From Bin94 sp965215535 (GTDB lineage Bacteria; Gemmatimonadota; Gemmatimonadetes; Longimicrobiales; Gaopeijiaceae), in assembly GCA_965215535.1 (NCBI GenBank), contig OZ244063.1, positions 124,001 to 188,000 on the forward strand: a DNA stretch of 64,000 bases, read 5' to 3'. Under the pieces are notes generated by a model. That model searched no databases. It saw nothing but the letters and a program-made list of their open reading frames with translations, and was not told the DNA's origin. Shown here piece after piece: positions 35,138 through 44,102 of this stretch; positions within the stretch are counted from its first letter, which is position 1, and every line of letters begins with the position of its first letter. Made by a program: the position numbers and the translations under genes.

Positions 35138-37248
35138 CGCAGCGGTGCTCCGGTTGGGTTCTGAATGTTGCGGTCGCAGAGTTCGCCGGGTTCGGTTCCC
35201 GGCAGAAAGATTTCGTCGTAGGCGTCTTCTGCCGGACACCACCGCGATGCCAGGGTTCCGGTGAGCCGGTCCACGCGCCGCGTCAGCAGCTCCTGCGGCA
35301 TGGGCCAGCCCGCCGGGATCGGCAGCAGGGCCTCGGCCCCCTCTTCGGCGCCTCCGAAATAGAGCTGGCGCATGAACTCCCCCCAGACCGGCGCGGCAAG
35401 CCCCCCTCCTGTCGCCAATTGCACGATCGGTTCGGGTTGATCCATGCCGAACCAGACCCCGGCCGCCAGATTGGGGGTAAATCCCATGAACCAGACGTTG
35501 GTGCCATCGTTGGTGGTGCCGGTTTTTCCGGCTGCGGGCACTGTGGCGGGCAGCGCGCCGATCACGCGCACTCCCGTGTTGCCGGTTCCCGATTCGACCA
35601 CGGTCTCGAGGAGAGATACGGTGAGCCGGGCCACGCCGGGATCGATCACCCGGGTGCGTTCGGGTTGCGGCTGCCAGAGCGTCTCGCCCGCGGCATTTTC
35701 GACGCGCACCACGGGGAAGGGCTGCACGCGGGTGCCCAGATTGGCAAGGGTGGTGTACGTCTCCAGAAGCTGAATGGGCACCACTTCGGCCGCCCCGATC
35801 GCCGTAGATGGGAATCGTTCCACCTCGGTTCGCAGTCCAAGCCGGGTCGCCATCTGGCCGACCGTCTCCAGCCCCACCCGCATGGCCAGCTTGATCGCCA
35901 CCGTGTTGATCGACTTTGCCAGCGCATCGCGGATCATGATCGGTCCCAGGAATTCGGGTTCGTAGTTGCTGGGTCGCCAGGTCGTGCCATCGACCTGATC
36001 CAGCACCACAGGCCCATCGACGATGACCTCGGAGGCCGGAATGCCATTCTCGAGGGCCGCCGCATAGACGATCGGCTTGAAGGCGGATCCGGCTTGCCGC
36101 CGTCCCTGTGTGGCCCGGTTGAACTTGGAGTGAACATGGTCGCGCCCGCCGATCATGGCCCGCACGGCGCCCGTCTCCGGCTCCACAGCCACGAACATTC
36201 CCTGTAGATAGGGAATCCTGTCAAAATCGGCACCCTCGTTGGCCTCGGCGAACTCGTCGTAGGTGATGTGGCGGTAGCCGGGTCGCGCCTCAATCCTCCG
36301 CCAGCCATTCTCCATGGCGCTCTGCGCAGCCGCCTGAATGTCGGGGTCGAGGGTGGAATAGATCTCCAGCCCGTCGGTGTAGAGGCGCGGGCCGAAGCGG
36401 TCCTCGACAATCTGTCGCACCCATTCGGCGAAGTAGGGAGCATCGGCGCGCGGCCGGTCGGCCGATTCGAGCGGCACCGGTTCCTCCTTCCAGCGCGCGG
36501 CTTCCTCTGTGGTCAGCACGCCCTGCTCGGCCATGACATCGAGCACCAGATTGCGTCGTTGCAGCGCGGCCTCGGGGTTGTTCAGCGGACTGTAGCGTTC
36601 GGGCACGTGCGCAATCGCCGTCAGGAGCGCGCCCTCGGCCGGATTCAGATCGACCGCGTCCTTGCCGAAGTAGCTGCGCGACGCCTTCTGAATGCCGTAC
36701 CAGCCGTGCGCGTATCCGATCTGGTTCAGGTAGGCCTCGAGGATCTGCTCCTTGGAGTAGGCCTTCTCGAGAGCAAGCGCGACCTGCCACTCCTTCAGCT
36801 TGCGCACAATGCGCTTCTCGAATCCGATGCGCTCGGTCCACATGTGGCGCGCGAGCTGCTGGGTGATCGTGCTGCCCCCGGACCCCGAGAGCGATTGCGT
36901 GCGAACCACCTCCAGCCCCGCCCGGACAATGCCCCGCCAGTCGAGTCCGTTATGCTGGTGGAAGCGCCGGTCCTCCATGGCGATAAAGGCCTGCGGAACA
37001 TGAGCGGGAAGGCTGTTCAGCGGAACCACGGTGCGCCGCTGTTCGCCGTACTCCCAGATCAGGGTGGAATCGCTTGCGTAGAGCTTGCTCGTCTGCCGGG
37101 GTTCGTAGCCGTAGATCTGCGCCACCGAGGGACAGTCGAAGCAGAGGTTCTGCCAGCTTCCCCAGGCCAGCCCGGCACCCGCACAGAGCAGAAAGAGCAG
37201 GGTCAGCCGGAGCGCGAGCGGAATGCGGAATCTCCGGGGCATCGGCAC
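35134..37248 (-). CDS. mrcA: Penicillin-binding protein 1A (bifunctional transglycosylase/transpeptidase)
   Basis: A 704-residue class A PBP. One membrane helix (residues 10-30) anchors it. The glycosyltransferase family 51 domain (about 60-240) has AFIAMEDRRFHQHNGLDWRGIVRA, the catalytic glutamate being the E of EDRRF, and GGSTITQQLARHM. The transpeptidase domain (about 330-620) has SxxK in AGSAFKP, SxN in KSINT, and KTGT in AGKTGTTNDGTNVWF. It polymerises and crosslinks peptidoglycan in the periplasm. Start at 37248; an ATG two codons later is an alternative. It lies 16 bases after the ABC permease gene. Confidence 0.93.
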   Translation of the reverse strand: MPMPRRFRIPLALRLTLLFLLCAGAGLAWGSWQNLCFDCPSVAQIYGYEPRQTSKLYASDSTLIWEYGEQRRTVVPLNSLPAHVPQAFIAMEDRRFHQHNGLDWRGIVRAGLEVVRTQSLSGSGGSTITQQLARHMWTERIGFEKRIVRKLKEWQVALALEKAYSKEQILEAYLNQIGYAHGWYGIQKASRSYFGKDAVDLNPAEGALLTAIAHVPERYSPLNNPEAALQRRNLVLDVMAEQGVLTTEEAARWKEEPVPLESADRPRADAPYFAEWVRQIVEDRFGPRLYTDGLEIYSTLDPDIQAAAQSAMENGWRRIEARPGYRHITYDEFAEANEGADFDRIPYLQGMFVAVEPETGAVRAMIGGRDHVHSKFNRATQGRRQAGSAFKPIVYAAALENGIPASEVIVDGPVVLDQVDGTTWRPSNYEPEFLGPIMIRDALAKSINTVAIKLAMRVGLETVGQMATRLGLRTEVERFPSTAIGAAEVVPIQLLETYTTLANLGTRVQPFPVVRVENAAGETLWQPQPERTRVIDPGVARLTVSLLETVVESGTGNTGVRVIGALPATVPAAGKTGTTNDGTNVWFMGFTPNLAAGVWFGMDQPEPIVQLATGGGLAAPVWGEFMRQLYFGGAEEGAEALLPIPAGWPMPQELLTRRVDRLTGTLASRWCPAEDAYDEIFLPGTEPGELCDRNIQNPTGAPLR

Positions 37249-37264
37249 GTGTTGCGGAGGAGCG

Positions 37265-38911
37265 TCAGGCCCGCACGGCCAGACCGTCGTGGAGGGCGGT
37301 GCGGTAGGCCTTCAGCGCGGGCACGAATCCCATGAGGAAGCCGGCGGCCACCACGGCGCCCAGGAAGGTCCACTCGAGCGACCCTGGCGGGCGAATCGGG
37401 AGGAAGAGCCCCGTCTGTGCTTCCAGTATGGGTTGTCCGGCGGTGAGCAGTCCATAGACCAGCACCAGACCGGCCAGCGCCCCGGCGGCGGCCAGACACA
37501 CCGATTCGATCACCAGAAGCGCCACAATTCGCCTCGGTCCGGCTCCGACCGCGCGCAGAATCGCCATCTCGCGGCGGCGTTCGTTCAGCGAGGTGTAGAG
37601 CGAGACGAGCATGCCCAGCAATCCCACCAGAACCACGAAGATCGTCACCACCCGCAGCCCGGTTTCGGCATAGCCGATCCCCTCCCACATCTCGTTGAGC
37701 GCGACCCCGGGAATGACCGCCATCATCGGCGCCTCTTCGTAGTCGTTGATCTCGCGCTGCAGCCGCAACACATCGCGCCGGTCCGTGGTGCCCACGAAGA
37801 AGGATGTGATCTGGGTGACCGCAACATTTTCGCGGGTCAGCCCCTCCGCATGATCGTGCCCGTCCTGCCCGGTGGCATCATCGGCGTGCGCATCGTCGTC
37901 CGCATGATCGTGCCCGTCCTCGTCGGCGTGTTCGTCTTCGTCTTCCGAATGCGCGTCCTCGTCGTGTGCGTCCTCGTCGTGATCGTGCCCGGCGTCTTCG
38001 TCGGCGTGGTCATGATCGGTTGCGGCATCATGCTCGGCATCTTCGTCATCGTGCGCGAGGTCGTCGTCGTGGTCGCGCCCTTCGTCGTCATGATCGTGAC
38101 TGTCCTCGTGGTCGTGGTCGTCTTCCGAATGCGCGTCCTCGTCGTGTGCGTCGTCGTGATCGTGTCCGTCTTCCTCCGCATGATCATGCGCGTTGTCCTC
38201 TTCCTCTTCGTGCGCATGGTCGCCCCCATCTGCGGCCGCCTCGCCATGATCGTGGTCGTGCCCGTCTTCGCCCTCCTCCAGGTGAATCGCCTCCATGCCC
38301 TCTAGCGTCACGTAGATGGCGCGGTCCACCGGAGTAAAGGTCTTTTCCAGGATTCCCGTCACGGTAAAGGGCATGTGGTCGTGGGTGATGAAGCCGACCT
38401 CGCCGATTCCATGCGTGATCGCAATCCGGTCGCCCAGCCCGTAGTTCAGCTCGTTTGCCACATCGGCGCCCAGAGTCACATCGAGGAGCTCCGACAGGGC
38501 CTCGCCCTCGGCCAGCTCGATCTCCTGACCGCCCCGGTAGCGGTAGTGGCGGTAGAAGTCCTCGTTGGTGCCGATCACCCGGTATCCGCGGTGACTGTCG
38601 CCCAGCGAATAGGGAATGGTCCAGTCCACGGCGGGATGCTCGGCCCACTCGCGGTAGCTCTCCCACGAGAGGTTGGAGGTCGGCGATCCCAGGCCGAAGA
38701 CCGAGTAGAGAAGAAGCTGAATCGTGCCGCCCTTGACGCCCACGATCAGATCGGTCTGGCTGATGGTGTTGGAGAAGCTTTCGCGCATGCCGCCGCGCAC
38801 ATTCTCAACCCCGATCAGAAGCGCCACGCTGAGGGCGATCGAGCTGACCGTGAGCCAGGTGCTGAAGGCGCGGTTGCGAAGGGACTTGAGGGCAAGATCG
38901 AGAATCAGCAT
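37265..38911 (-). CDS. MacB/FtsX-type ABC permease with a large His/Asp-rich metal-binding insert
   Basis: A 548-residue permease with four membrane helices: one near the N-terminus (about 15-38) and three at the C-terminus (about 415-545). The FtsX-like C-terminal part contains LYTSLNERRREMAILRAVGAGPRRI, typical of MacB-family permeases. The periplasmic domain between holds an insertion at about residues 212-355 made almost only of His, Asp, Glu, Ala and Gly, with many HDHD and DAHDEDAHSED units. Such stretches bind zinc or other divalent metals. Two copies of an exact 33-bp DNA repeat (37940-37972 and 38120-38152) lie 180 bp apart inside it. It is coupled to the ATPase gene (one-base overlap). 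Substrate is unknown; metal dependence is inferred. Confidence 0.88.
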   Translation of the reverse strand: MLILDLALKSLRNRAFSTWLTVSSIALSVALLIGVENVRGGMRESFSNTISQTDLIVGVKGGTIQLLLYSVFGLGSPTSNLSWESYREWAEHPAVDWTIPYSLGDSHRGYRVIGTNEDFYRHYRYRGGQEIELAEGEALSELLDVTLGADVANELNYGLGDRIAITHGIGEVGFITHDHMPFTVTGILEKTFTPVDRAIYVTLEGMEAIHLEEGEDGHDHDHGEAAADGGDHAHEEEEDNAHDHAEEDGHDHDDAHDEDAHSEDDHDHEDSHDHDDEGRDHDDDLAHDDEDAEHDAATDHDHADEDAGHDHDEDAHDEDAHSEDEDEHADEDGHDHADDDAHADDATGQDGHDHAEGLTRENVAVTQITSFFVGTTDRRDVLRLQREINDYEEAPMMAVIPGVALNEMWEGIGYAETGLRVVTIFVVLVGLLGMLVSLYTSLNERRREMAILRAVGAGPRRIVALLVIESVCLAAAGALAGLVLVYGLLTAGQPILEAQTGLFLPIRPPGSLEWTFLGAVVAAGFLMGFVPALKAYRTALHDGLAVRA

Positions 38912-39603
38912 CAGGGCACCGCCCGGTTGATGTCGGGGAGAGAGATCCGGCGGGAAAACATCTCCTCCAGGGTTCGGTCATGACTGACAAAGACCAGAGT
39001 GGAGCGGGCGCGCTCGCACTGCTGGAAGAGGAGTTCGAGGAAAGCCTCGCGGCGATCGAAGTCCAGCGACGAGGTGGGTTCGTCGGCGATCACGAGCGCG
39101 GGTGCGCCGATCAACGCGCGGCAGGCCGCCACCCGCTGTTGCTGCCCGACCGAAAGCTCGGTGACCCGCTTCTTCAGAAAGGCGTCGATCTCCAGACCCG
39201 CCGCCAGTTGCGCTGCGGTTTCGCGGATGCCCGCACCCTCGAGCCGCGCGCGTCGCCGCGCATTCATGCGGACCGGCAGGGCAATGTTGTCGAGAACCGA
39301 GAGGTAGGGAATCAGGTTGAACATCTGAAAGACGTAGCCGACGTGTTCGGCCCGGAAGGCATCGCGTTCGGCGCCGGAGAGCGAGGCGAGATCGTGGCCG
39401 AGAACCTCAACCTTGCCCTCGTTGGCGCCGAGAACCCCGGACAGCAACCCGAGCAGGGTGGTCTTGCCGCTCCCGCTGGGCCCGAAGAGAAAGGCGCGCT
39501 CGCCCCGCTCCAGGGTCAGTTCGGGAATGTCGAGCACGGGCGGTCCTCCGCCGTAGCGAAAGCGCAGGGCGGTCAGCTCAATGGCGGTTCCCGCGTCGGA
39601 CAC
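38911..39603 (-). CDS. ABC transporter ATP-binding protein (LolD/MacB type)
   Basis: A 230-residue ATPase. Walker A is FGPSGSGKTTLLGLLSG, the Q-loop is VFQMFNLIPYLSVLDNIALP, the signature is LSVGQQQRVA, Walker B is ALVIADEPTSSLD, and the switch histidine is in FVSHDRTLEEMF. The open frame continues upstream into the DUF3299 gene, but the GTG at 39603 (SDAGTAIELTALRF) with GGAG 8 bases upstream is the likely start. It powers the permease that follows. The DUF3299 gene is 19 bases upstream. Confidence 0.92.
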   Translation of the reverse strand: MSDAGTAIELTALRFRYGGGPPVLDIPELTLERGERAFLFGPSGSGKTTLLGLLSGVLGANEGKVEVLGHDLASLSGAERDAFRAEHVGYVFQMFNLIPYLSVLDNIALPVRMNARRRARLEGAGIRETAAQLAAGLEIDAFLKKRVTELSVGQQQRVAACRALIGAPALVIADEPTSSLDFDRREAFLELLFQQCERARSTLVFVSHDRTLEEMFSRRISLPDINRAVP

Positions 39604-39622
39604 GATATTGTTCTCCGGCAGA

Positions 39623-40171
39623 TCAGGATTCGTAGGGATAGACGCGCTGGCCGGTAATGGTGAAGCCGGTGAAGCCATAGTAGCTTTCGGTCATCTCGAT
39701 CTTGAGCACGCCCTCGACCCACACCGGGTTCCAGCCATCCATCTTGGCGCGCTTGCCCTCTTCCATGGTGACATAGACAAGCTGATTGGGAGGGGGCGGC
39801 GGCGTGTGCACGCAGGCTCCGACATAGGGAACCAGGAGAAACTCCGTGGCCGAAGATGCCCAGTCCTCGAGCGGCACGGTGAAGCCGGGAACCTTGACCA
39901 GCGTTCCGTCGAGGGCGGCCAGTTCCTCGGTCTTTTCGCCGGTGCGGTAGTCCAGTCTGGCCAGAAGCCGCCAGCCCACCTCGGTGGGTTCATTGGCGGC
40001 AGGGGCGACCAGCGCCGACGTCGAAGCGGAGATCGGCTCCGGCAGGACGAAGGCCGCTGTCTGCGCAGGGAGGGCGGCAGGGCCGGGGGGGCACTCCTCG
40101 GCGGTGGCAAAGGCGATGACCAGCGCCGCCGCCGGTGCCGTGAAGAAGCGTCTGTTGCGATTTGTTGTCAT
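39623..40171 (-). CDS. DUF3299 periplasmic protein
   Basis: 182 residues. A signal peptide (RRFFTAPAAALVIAFATA) is followed by a linker and a DUF3299 domain (about 60-182): WRLLARLDYRTGEKTEELAALDGTLVKVPGFTVPLED, then LLVPYVGACVHTPPPPPNQLVYV. The conserved Cys-His in GACVHTPPPP is a possible metal or ligand site. From general knowledge, DUF3299 proteins occur beside MacB-like ABC genes in zinc-regulated loci of some gammaproteobacteria; I cannot check orthology here. AAGGAGG lies 7 bases before the ATG at 40171. It starts 13 bases after the M20 gene. Confidence 0.85.
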   Translation of the reverse strand: MTTNRNRRFFTAPAAALVIAFATAEECPPGPAALPAQTAAFVLPEPISASTSALVAPAANEPTEVGWRLLARLDYRTGEKTEELAALDGTLVKVPGFTVPLEDWASSATEFLLVPYVGACVHTPPPPPNQLVYVTMEEGKRAKMDGWNPVWVEGVLKIEMTESYYGFTGFTITGQRVYPYES

Positions 40172-40184
40172 CGGGAATCCTCCT

Positions 40185-41801
40185 TCAACGCGCCGCCGCG
40201 TCGTCTTGCGAGACCGGACGCCTGATCGTGGGATAGATGATGCCCAGTTGCTCAAGATAAGTATCGAAACGGGTTTCGTCATAGTAGAACTGCTGCAGGA
40301 GCGGGCGGTAGGCGTCCATGATCTCGCGATTGAGATCGATCGGCGGCGGATCGTCGGGGCCGATGAAGGGCACATACTGCGTCGTTGCCGTCTGGTCTTC
40401 GCGGAAGTAGCTCCAGGCCTGCTCCACCAGCTCCGGCTGGGCGAAGAGCTGCAGCGCCGTCCGCGCCATCACCCGGGCGCCGGCGACCGCTCCCTTGTGC
40501 GCAATCGGGGTGGCCATGGCCATGGCGCTCGACCAGTGATGGCCGGGCAGTCCGGGCACATTGGAGGGGAAGCGCAAGGTGACGGTCGGCACATTCCACG
40601 AGATGTCGCCAATATCGTCCGATCCGCCGCTCCGGCGCGGTCCCGGTTCCCCCAGGGGAGAGAGCGCGGTCGGCATTCCCGAGGGGATGCTTCCGACCGA
40701 TTCCTGGACCGCGCTGGCGAAGTCGTGATCGTCGTCGGTCCACTCCGGCAATCCCACATCCTGGATGTGCTCATACATCGTTTCGGCCACGACCCTGTTG
40801 AAGTGGCGCGGCCAGGCAGCCCCGATGATCCGGTAGGACATCTCGGTGTCGGTCATCATCGCTGCGCCCTCGGCGATGCGCACGGCCGTGTCGAAGTTGC
40901 GCTTGATGTCCTCGTAGTCCATCTCGCGGAAAAAGTACCAGACCGACGCCTGCGAGGGCACCACATTGGGCTGGTCGCCGCCATCGGTAATCACGTAGTG
41001 GGAGCGCTGGTCGGGGCGCAGATGCTCGCGCCGGAAGTTCCACGCCACATTCATCAGCTCCACGGCGTCGAGTGCGCTGCGACCGCGCCAGGGTGCGCCT
41101 GCGCCATGCGCCGCCTCGCCCGCAAAGGTGAATTCGACCGAAACCAGTCCGGTCCCGCTTCCCTGGCCCCAACTGACGGCGAGATTGCTGCTCACATGGG
41201 TGAAGAGGGTGATGTCGATGTCCTCCAGGTAGCCGTCGCGCACATACCACGCCTTCGATCCGAGCTGCTCTTCGGCCACCCCGGGCCAGAGCACCAGCGT
41301 TCCCTGGATTCCCTCGGCCTCCATGACATCCTTGAGCGCCAGCGCCGCCACCACATTCACCGCCTGCCCGGAGTTGTGACCCTCGCCGTGGCCGGGTGCG
41401 CCCGGAACCAGCGGATCGTGATAGGCCACGCCCGGCTTCTGGTTTGCCTTGGGGATTCCATCGATGTCCGATCCGAAGGAGATGACCGGTTCTCCGCTTC
41501 CCCAGCGCGCAAACCACGCCGTGGGAATGCCCGAGGGCGCATGTTCGATCGTGAAGCCGTTCTCTTCGAGGATCCCGGTCACATAGGCCGAGGTTTCGAT
41601 CTCCTGCTGCCCGAGTTCGGAGAAGGAGAAGATCTTGTCGACCATGACCTGAGCGAGCTTGGCGCGCTCGAGCACCCCCGCTTCGACGCGGTCCACCAGG
41701 GGGGCAAGCCGATCGTCGGACAGGCTCTGCGCGGCGGTGGCGGCAGGAGCAAGAGGAAGGGCGATCAGCGCGACGGGAATGAACTGTTGCAGTCTTTTCA
41801 T
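40185..41801 (-). CDS. Secreted M20-family amidohydrolase (AbgB-like)
   Basis: A 538-residue metallohydrolase with a signal peptide ending near APAATAAQ (about residue 24). Metal-binding residues are in the M20 pattern: ISFGSDIDGIP, GHGEGHNSGQAVNVVAALALK with the histidine, and WPGVAEEQLGSKAWYV with the Glu pair. The dimerisation domain covers about 210-330 (HGAGAPWRGRSALDAVELMNVAWNF). It resembles AbgB, which hydrolyses p-aminobenzoyl-glutamate, but many exported relatives act on other amides. GAGG lies 6 bases before the ATG at 41801. As first gene of the run with DUF3299, ABC transporter and PBP1A, it may use metal supplied by them, which is speculative. Confidence 0.85.
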   Translation of the reverse strand: MKRLQQFIPVALIALPLAPAATAAQSLSDDRLAPLVDRVEAGVLERAKLAQVMVDKIFSFSELGQQEIETSAYVTGILEENGFTIEHAPSGIPTAWFARWGSGEPVISFGSDIDGIPKANQKPGVAYHDPLVPGAPGHGEGHNSGQAVNVVAALALKDVMEAEGIQGTLVLWPGVAEEQLGSKAWYVRDGYLEDIDITLFTHVSSNLAVSWGQGSGTGLVSVEFTFAGEAAHGAGAPWRGRSALDAVELMNVAWNFRREHLRPDQRSHYVITDGGDQPNVVPSQASVWYFFREMDYEDIKRNFDTAVRIAEGAAMMTDTEMSYRIIGAAWPRHFNRVVAETMYEHIQDVGLPEWTDDDHDFASAVQESVGSIPSGMPTALSPLGEPGPRRSGGSDDIGDISWNVPTVTLRFPSNVPGLPGHHWSSAMAMATPIAHKGAVAGARVMARTALQLFAQPELVEQAWSYFREDQTATTQYVPFIGPDDPPPIDLNREIMDAYRPLLQQFYYDETRFDTYLEQLGIIYPTIRRPVSQDDAAAR

Positions 41802-41940
41802 GCAAACCTCGGGCCTGAGTGAATCGGAGCGGTGCGGGCGACGCATCTTCCGGCAGGGGCTGGAGTGCAGGCTCCCGCATTCCTGAATGTCTCAAAATAG
41901 TACACTTCGGTGCGACAGGCACGCATGGGGCGATTGCCCA

Positions 41941-41970
41941 TTGACAGCCCGGCCCCCAAAGTGGAGCTTT
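41941..41970 (+). promoter_or_regulatory. Candidate promoter of tRNA-Met
   Basis: A perfect TTGACA at 41941-41946 lies 40 bases before the tRNA. The -10 position (about 41963-41970) is weak, so only the -35 supports the call. Confidence 0.3.
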
Positions 41971-41980
41971 GTGAGCCTTC

Positions 41981-42054
41981 GCCGGAGTAGCTCAGTTGGT
42001 TAGAGCAGCGGAATCATAATCCGCGTGTCGGGGGTTCAAGTCCCTCCTCCGGCA
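41981..42054 (+). tRNA. tRNA-Met (anticodon CAT, elongator)
   Basis: Acceptor GCCGGAG (41981-41987) pairs with CTCCGGC (42047-42053), discriminator A. The D-arm is TAGCTCAGTTGGTTAGAGC. The anticodon stem GCGGA/TCCGC encloses ATCATAA, anticodon CAT. The first acceptor pair is intact and the anticodon stem lacks three consecutive G:C pairs of initiator type, so it is elongator Met; a lysidine-modified Ile tRNA cannot be fully excluded. Confidence 0.93.
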
Positions 42055-42334
42055 CTTGTGCAGTCCGCAGATCATGCCGGCCGGAATTTCGAGGGGCAAT
42101 GCATCCGTTTTGTACCGGACCGTTGCGCTTCGGGTTGCTCCTTGCCTCCAAAGCCGGGGCGATGAGGGCCGAGGTACATGGGCTGGTCCCTCCCGCACTC
42201 CCGCAGACGGCAACGGCGCATTCCCGGACGGGGAGATCGGCGTGCAAGAGGCGCACTCGTCGGGGTCGGGTGGCCGTCTACCCTAATCCAGAGAACGGAG
42301 ATACGACTCAGGGGGAGCAATCGCGCGCTGGCAC

Positions 42335-43561
42335 TCACCCCGGCGGCGGAACCAGCCGGCGCCCCACGACATATGGAACATCGAGTTCGTCGCGCCAGAT
42401 TCCCCAGACATGGGTCGCATTGGCTTCGTTCACCCGCATCCGCTCCGGGAGCGCCACGCGCCGCGGGACTTCGTCTCCGCCGTTCATCGAGACCGCGTAC
42501 CACACCGCAAGGGAGTCTTCGCGCTCGTGGGTGGCGAGCCAGATCTCGTTCGAGGGGGCGCTCACGCGCAGGTCCCACGCCACGGGAAGATACTCGGGCG
42601 TGTAGAGCGCCTCGCGATAGGCCTGGCGAAACGCCCCTGGCGGAATCGCATTGGGGAGCCCTGCCAAGCCGGGGAGCAGCGACTCCATTGCATCTGCGAC
42701 ATGATCGTCGATCATGCGGGCAGTCAGCTTGCGGGGTTCAAATTGATGGCGTCGGTGCCAGACAGTGTCGCCGGAGCCATTGATTTTCAGCAGCTCAATG
42801 CTGCCAGGCTCGCCACGTCGCCGCGCAACCACCGCACCAGCCGGCAGAAGTCGATAGATGTCCCCGTCGCCGTAGCGCTGGGGGCCATAACTCCATCGCT
42901 CGCCTCCGAATTGTGTGGCCTGTATCCCGTTTCGCCTGTCAAGAGTCAGGAGAGGCACCGGTTCGCCCCAAGAGCGATCGTCCCTGCGGCGGACGCTGAC
43001 CAACGGGTACCGATCCATTGCGGGGGCACCGTCGGTTCCGGTAATCCGGTGAGCGCCAAGGCTGGGTATGCCCACGTGGACTCCCTGTTTGGGGAAACCG
43101 AAGTCAATCTGGAATCCTTGGTAGCCAACCCTCGTGTCGGGGCCGAGGAAACTCTCTACGTGGTCTCCGAAGGCATCGAAGCGCGCAAATCGCGATCCAT
43201 CGCCCGACAACACAATGAACCCGTCCCGCTCGACGAGCAGACTCTGCGGGAACACGAATTCGCCCGGGCCCTCGCCTCGCCGCCCAGCCACGAAGAGCAG
43301 CTCGCCTTCGGGAGTCCAGGCGCTGATCTGCGCGGTTCCGCCATCCATGACCAGAACGCGATTGCGGAATGGGTCCAGTTGGACGAATGGCCTTTGGAAG
43401 ATCACATCGTTGTCCACAGATCCGGCGATCATGTACTCGGGTTCCGTGGTCCAGGTCGCATGGGACGAGTGGTTGTCGGCACGGTCAGGGTTGCTGCAGG
43501 CGCTTGCGACCGGGAAAAGAGCGACCGCCGCCAGCCGCACGGACATCCGGCGACCGTTCAT
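42335..43561 (-). CDS. 6-bladed beta-propeller lipoprotein (second copy)
   Basis: 408 residues, lipoprotein signal (RLAAVALFPVASAC, Cys at about residue 19). The blade pattern matches the protein at 848-1954: FVQLDPFRNRVLVMDGGTAQISAWTPEGELLFVAGRRGEGPGEFVFPQSL, which contains the GEGPGEF signature, and RDGFIVLSGDGSRFARFDAFGDHV. ATG 43561 (NGRRMSV) is chosen; ATG 43546 is an alternative. Function unknown, envelope-associated. It sits alone between tRNA-Met and a decayed gene fragment. Confidence 0.82.
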   Translation of the reverse strand: MNGRRMSVRLAAVALFPVASACSNPDRADNHSSHATWTTEPEYMIAGSVDNDVIFQRPFVQLDPFRNRVLVMDGGTAQISAWTPEGELLFVAGRRGEGPGEFVFPQSLLVERDGFIVLSGDGSRFARFDAFGDHVESFLGPDTRVGYQGFQIDFGFPKQGVHVGIPSLGAHRITGTDGAPAMDRYPLVSVRRRDDRSWGEPVPLLTLDRRNGIQATQFGGERWSYGPQRYGDGDIYRLLPAGAVVARRRGEPGSIELLKINGSGDTVWHRRHQFEPRKLTARMIDDHVADAMESLLPGLAGLPNAIPPGAFRQAYREALYTPEYLPVAWDLRVSAPSNEIWLATHEREDSLAVWYAVSMNGGDEVPRRVALPERMRVNEANATHVWGIWRDELDVPYVVGRRLVPPPG

Positions 43562-44102
43562 CCGATTTCCCGCTCCCTTGTCAGCCGGCGATTGTCGGTA
43601 GCCGGACAGGTCTGTCCGCCGCCGGTCGTTCGGCCTCCCCGGAACCCGCTTGTACAACGATGCGACCGCTGTTCTCCATGGGCACGCGAGCCACCACTGT
43701 ACTGCCGCACTTGCGGACGACGACCGCTTCGCCTTGATCGACCACGAAAAATAGTCGCCGTCTCCGGGCAGCATCTCGCCAGCGAGAACCATCCGGATCG
43801 CTCGCTCGTCCGAGGCGGCGTCCATGGCGTGACCGTCGTGATCCAGCGTGCATGCCGTGCTCCGGGGGGTTGCATCTTCATGGTTGCTCACGCCGCACCA
43901 ACGGCTCGGCTGGTTCAGCGACGGGCGGATGATACTCCACAACCGTAGCCAAGGCTGTAGAGAGCCTGCGGTGATTGCGAATCGCGAATAATTTGGGGGA
44001 TTGTTGGGTTCCAAGTCAAATGGGCCGGACGCTGCGCTCTGCGCTGCTCCCCGCTTCCGGGCCGGAGAAGGCAGCCTGCGGGCGGGGCGCGTATCTTCTT
44101 GC
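43562..44102. other. Mostly gene-free stretch with a decayed fragment
   Basis: Between divergent genes at 43561 and 44103. The only recognisable content is the broken fragment at 43650-43825. The remainder probably contains the promoter of the RDD-SpoIIM gene (a lower-GC segment near 43975-44000) but no site I can define. Confidence 0.5.
43650..43825 (-). pseudogene. Frameshifted fragment resembling a cyclic-nucleotide-binding domain
   Basis: Reading from 43825, the first frame gives VLAGEMLPGDGDYF; after a run of five T (near 43750) another frame continues FFVVDQGEAVVVRKCGSTVVARV. One extra T would join them into a sequence like the core of a cNMP-binding domain (family pattern G-E-x-x-x-x-x-G-D-x-G-D-Y-F-F-V-V-x-x-G). 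About 55 residues are recognisable, against 110 or more in a full domain. The call rests on pattern memory only. Confidence 0.35.

Noticed and set aside
37223..38305. Plus-strand open frame opposite the His-rich insert
   Set aside because: The Val/Ile-rich reading is a direct effect of the antisense GAY/CAY codons of the insert, not a membrane protein.
41981..42054. Initiator tRNA-Met
   Set aside because: The first acceptor pair is a normal G:C and the anticodon stem does not have the initiator run of G:C pairs.
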